From assembly GCA_905250075.1 (NCBI GenBank), contig CAJNOP010000396.1, positions 62,001-126,000 of the forward strand: a stretch of DNA of 64,000 nt. Reading direction: 5' to 3'. Made by a program: the position numbers and the translations under genes. Below are positions 61,678 through 64,000 of this stretch, in pieces; positions within the stretch are counted from its first letter, which is position 1; each line of letters opens with the position of its first letter. Origin of the DNA: Rotaria sp. Silwood1. Its lineage: Eukaryota > Rotifera > Eurotatoria > Philodinida > Philodinidae. The notes below the pieces were generated by a model that worked only from the letters and a program-made list of their open reading frames with translations, was not told the origin of the DNA and searched no databases.

Positions 61678-64000
61678 CTAGAAATGATCAACAAGTATAG
61701 AGACATTAGAATTAGTTACATGATTAATTCCATTTAATATCATTGATTTATCTTGTCGATTATTTGTTGAACCATCTTAAACAAAATATAAACAAGAGAA
61801 TTATTGTTCATTATATTTACACTCAAACTTACTTTGATTAGCACCATGAAGCATAAGAGCTAATTGTTGAGAATCTGTTCCAGCACAATGTGGTAAAATT
61901 AATTCAACTGGTTTTAAAAATTGTACACCATGTGGACCACATCTAACAATAGGGCTTAATAAACGTTCACCTTGTTTAGCATTAAATTTTGGAATATTTG
62001 ATCCATCTTGAGAAACTTGAAAATAAATTTCTTGTTGAACACCTTCTGGTATAGCACCAACTGGAACAGATATTGATACACCTAAAAAATTAATTTATTT
62101 TTCATATTAAAATTGAATAAAATAAATGATTTGAAACCTGTCAAAGGACAAGATAATTTTCCACCAAAATAATCTATCACACCACGAGCACTACCGATAA
62201 TATTACATTCATCTTGTACTGAATATGACCTTGAAAAAAAAACAATATTATAGAAAATGATTCGATTAAACAAGAAAGAAAATCAAACAATAAGCAAAGC
62301 ACATGCTATGAATTCTATTTTACAAATATAAAATTTTTATTTTAAAGAAAAAAAACAATATTTGAAAATAATTTCTACCTTATTTCACCAACTTCTTTGA
62401 TATTTTTATCTTTTACACTTAATGTTGATGATGCTGATGAAGATGAAAGAATAGTCTGTTGTTGTTGATGTCCAATAAAAGATCGATCATCATGAGTATA
62501 AACACGTGGTTTTTGTAATGGAAATTCACTGTTTTGATAAAGATGTCGATTTGTTGATGGTTGTTGATTTAAATTTGTTGTTGTTGAAAATGATTGTGAT
62601 TTTGAATTTTCTGATGGAAAAACAGAAGCAATTGATGTATGATTATGTTTTTTACTTGAACACATTTTTTGTTTTAATAAAGATTCTGTACGTAATTTTT
62701 CATTAGAATTCATTGATGGTGTTTGTTCATTACGACGAACAGTATCCATTGATGTACAACGCATTATACGATAGGATGGATCAATATTATTACTATAAAC
62801 ATCCGTACCATTCGAATACGATGGTAAAATTGTTGGTCTAGATGATGTAGATGATGAAGGTCTAAAATTACGATAAATTAAAAAAAAAAGAAACATATAA
62901 AATGAATTTCTATCGTACCTATTCCAAGTAGCATAACCATTTACAGGAATATTTTTTTCTCTCATTGTCATAGTTGATTTATCAGTTGAATTTTTTCTCA
63001 TATTATGTTGAATAGATCCTCCACTATCACTTGAACTTAGTCTGTCATTTGTGTGTACCGTTCGAAGTTTAGGCGCAATAAGTGGTCGTCTTGATGATAT
63101 TCGATTTATTTTTCCATTTATGGAATTTGATGATAAATCGCTGAAGAGAAAATAAAATGAACGTGACTATAGCATGCAAACTAACAAAAAAAAAAGAACA
63201 CAAGTATGTACTTAGTTTCGTGCGTATGTGTTTTAACAAAAGGTGCTGGAATAAGCTTAGCAGTGCTGTGTGTATTAGATGAATTTTCATTTTCAAAATG
63301 ATTTTTATACTTTTCTTGTTCATCTTGTTGATATAAACGTTGTAAACGATAAAGATCATCTTGTTCAACATGAGTTATTGAATCAGGACGATAAATTTGT
63401 TGTCCATTTGTTGTTGTTGTTGAATGATATGAATGATGATGATTTATTGAAGAATTTCGATCCTACAAAAGATTTTCAAAAATTCTTTTAGAATAATAAA
63501 ATAAAAATTTATTTACAATATTATATTTATCTGCACGAAATAAATCAACATTATTGTTAAGAGTTGATTCAAAATTATTATTTTTATTATTATCATCAAT
63601 AGTTTTTATATATGATAATGATCTTTGATAAAGACGTGCATTATTTGTTGTTGAATTGGAATGTATTAATCCTGATCGATGTTGTTGTTGTTGTGGTTGT
63701 TCACCATTTGTTGTTGACATTTCTGTTACTGAATGACTACGATTTGGTAATGATATTGTAGAATTTTGCATAAATGTACTATCTAAATAATGAATTTAAA
63801 ACAATGAAATTTGGTTTTTTTTCTTTACTAAAAATTATAAATTACTATCATCTTCTTCTTCTTCTTCTTCATCATCATCTTCAAAATCATGATGTGAATC
63901 AGTTGAATATGAACGCTAAAAACAAACAATAAGAATTTAAAAAAAAAAAAAAACAAAAACTTTCATTGTTCTTTACAATTTTATCTCTTGGAAACATAAC
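61678..64000 (-). CDS. TJP: Tight-junction protein (ZO/TJP, polychaetoid) C-terminal part
   Basis: This is the 3' part of a ZO-1-like scaffold gene that continues beyond the window edge. Exons seen: 61678-61775, 61833-62081, 62138-62229, 62379-62861, 62919-63140, 63212-63462, 63516-63782, 63846-63915 and one starting at 63977. The three 3'-most exons encode a ZU5 domain very like ZO-1: GVSISVPVGAIPEGVQQEIY, SPIVRCGPHGVQFLKPVELI, LPHCAG, and an end SNVSILVDHF (human ZO-1 ends in a near-identical motif). Upstream exons are low-complexity, rich in Ser, Asn and Gln, with an acidic Glu/Asp tract at 63846-63915. The PDZ, SH3 and guanylate-kinase parts must lie to the right of the window. ZO proteins link claudin-type and adherens junctions to actin. 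Part of this gene is duplicated as copy A. Confidence 0.92.

Larger units (their letters stand above)
58850..61820. repeat. Segmental duplication, copy B
   Basis: Direct-orientation counterpart of 47250-49620, continuing to about 62560 opposite the 50834-50922 fragment. It contains the intact TJP 3' end and the zinc-finger gene B, so it is probably the ancestral arrangement. It has about 650 bp (59360-60010) with no match in copy A, either inserted here or deleted from A. Confidence 0.85.

Noticed and set aside
1..64000. CRISPR arrays, operons, bacterial terminators
   Set aside because: The window is spliced eukaryotic DNA and no regularly spaced repeats are present.

Overview
This window is nuclear DNA of a small-genome animal, very A+T-rich. 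Introns are mostly 50-70 nt GT-AG, with a few of 0.7-0.9 kb. The gene set is metazoan: ninjurin, TMC channel, MAP2K4, DCUN1D3, anosmin, a BTB-BACK protein and a ZO/TJP scaffold. Beside these sits a bacterial/fungal-type flavohemoglobin, a family normally absent from animals. This combination, plus splice-acceptor-like AGs just upstream of several start codons, suggests a bdelloid rotifer (Rotaria/Adineta type). The organism is an inference; no species marker is present.

Layout: 1-4.97 kb holds no convincing gene. Then come ninjurin (+, 4.97-5.41), the FAD-linked sulfhydryl oxidase GFER (-, 5.52-6.13), a TMC channel (-, 8.65-11.69), mitochondrial ribosomal protein L12 (-, 13.96-15.62) and, divergently, DCUN1D3 (+, 16.09-17.05) and MAP2K4 (+, 18.21-20.47). 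From 24.5 to 33.6 kb lies a flavohemoglobin cluster with one intact gene (29.49-30.66), one decayed copy that still holds an open globin-only frame (24.50-25.44) and one short relic (33.26-33.64). Next are a four-LIM protein (+, 34.57-36.41), anosmin (-, 38.14-42.31), a 10-N gap at 44117-44126 and a BTB-BACK gene (-) running into the gap.

From 47.25 kb to the end is a direct segmental duplication. Copy B (58.85-62.56) carries the 3' end of the ZO/TJP gene and a small one-finger C2HC zinc-finger gene. Copy A (47.25-50.92) carries a second zinc-finger gene and broken TJP exons. Copy A is interrupted by a 1.2-kb terminal-inverted-repeat element (49622-50820), which itself contains a 179-bp hAT-type MITE with a perfect 8-bp target duplication (50275-50453). 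The 8 kb between the copies is a graveyard with hAT transposase relics and possible retroelement relics.

The ordinary genes do not form one pathway. GFER (intermembrane-space oxidative folding) and MRPL12 are mitochondrial; MAP2K4 and DCUN1D3 are regulatory; ninjurin, TMC, anosmin and TJP act at the cell surface or junctions. The parts of most interest are the flavohemoglobin birth-and-death cluster, the nested transposon, the zinc-finger duplicate pair whose coding sequence has diverged more than its upstream flank, and a possible splice choice that keeps or removes half of the anosmin WAP domain.
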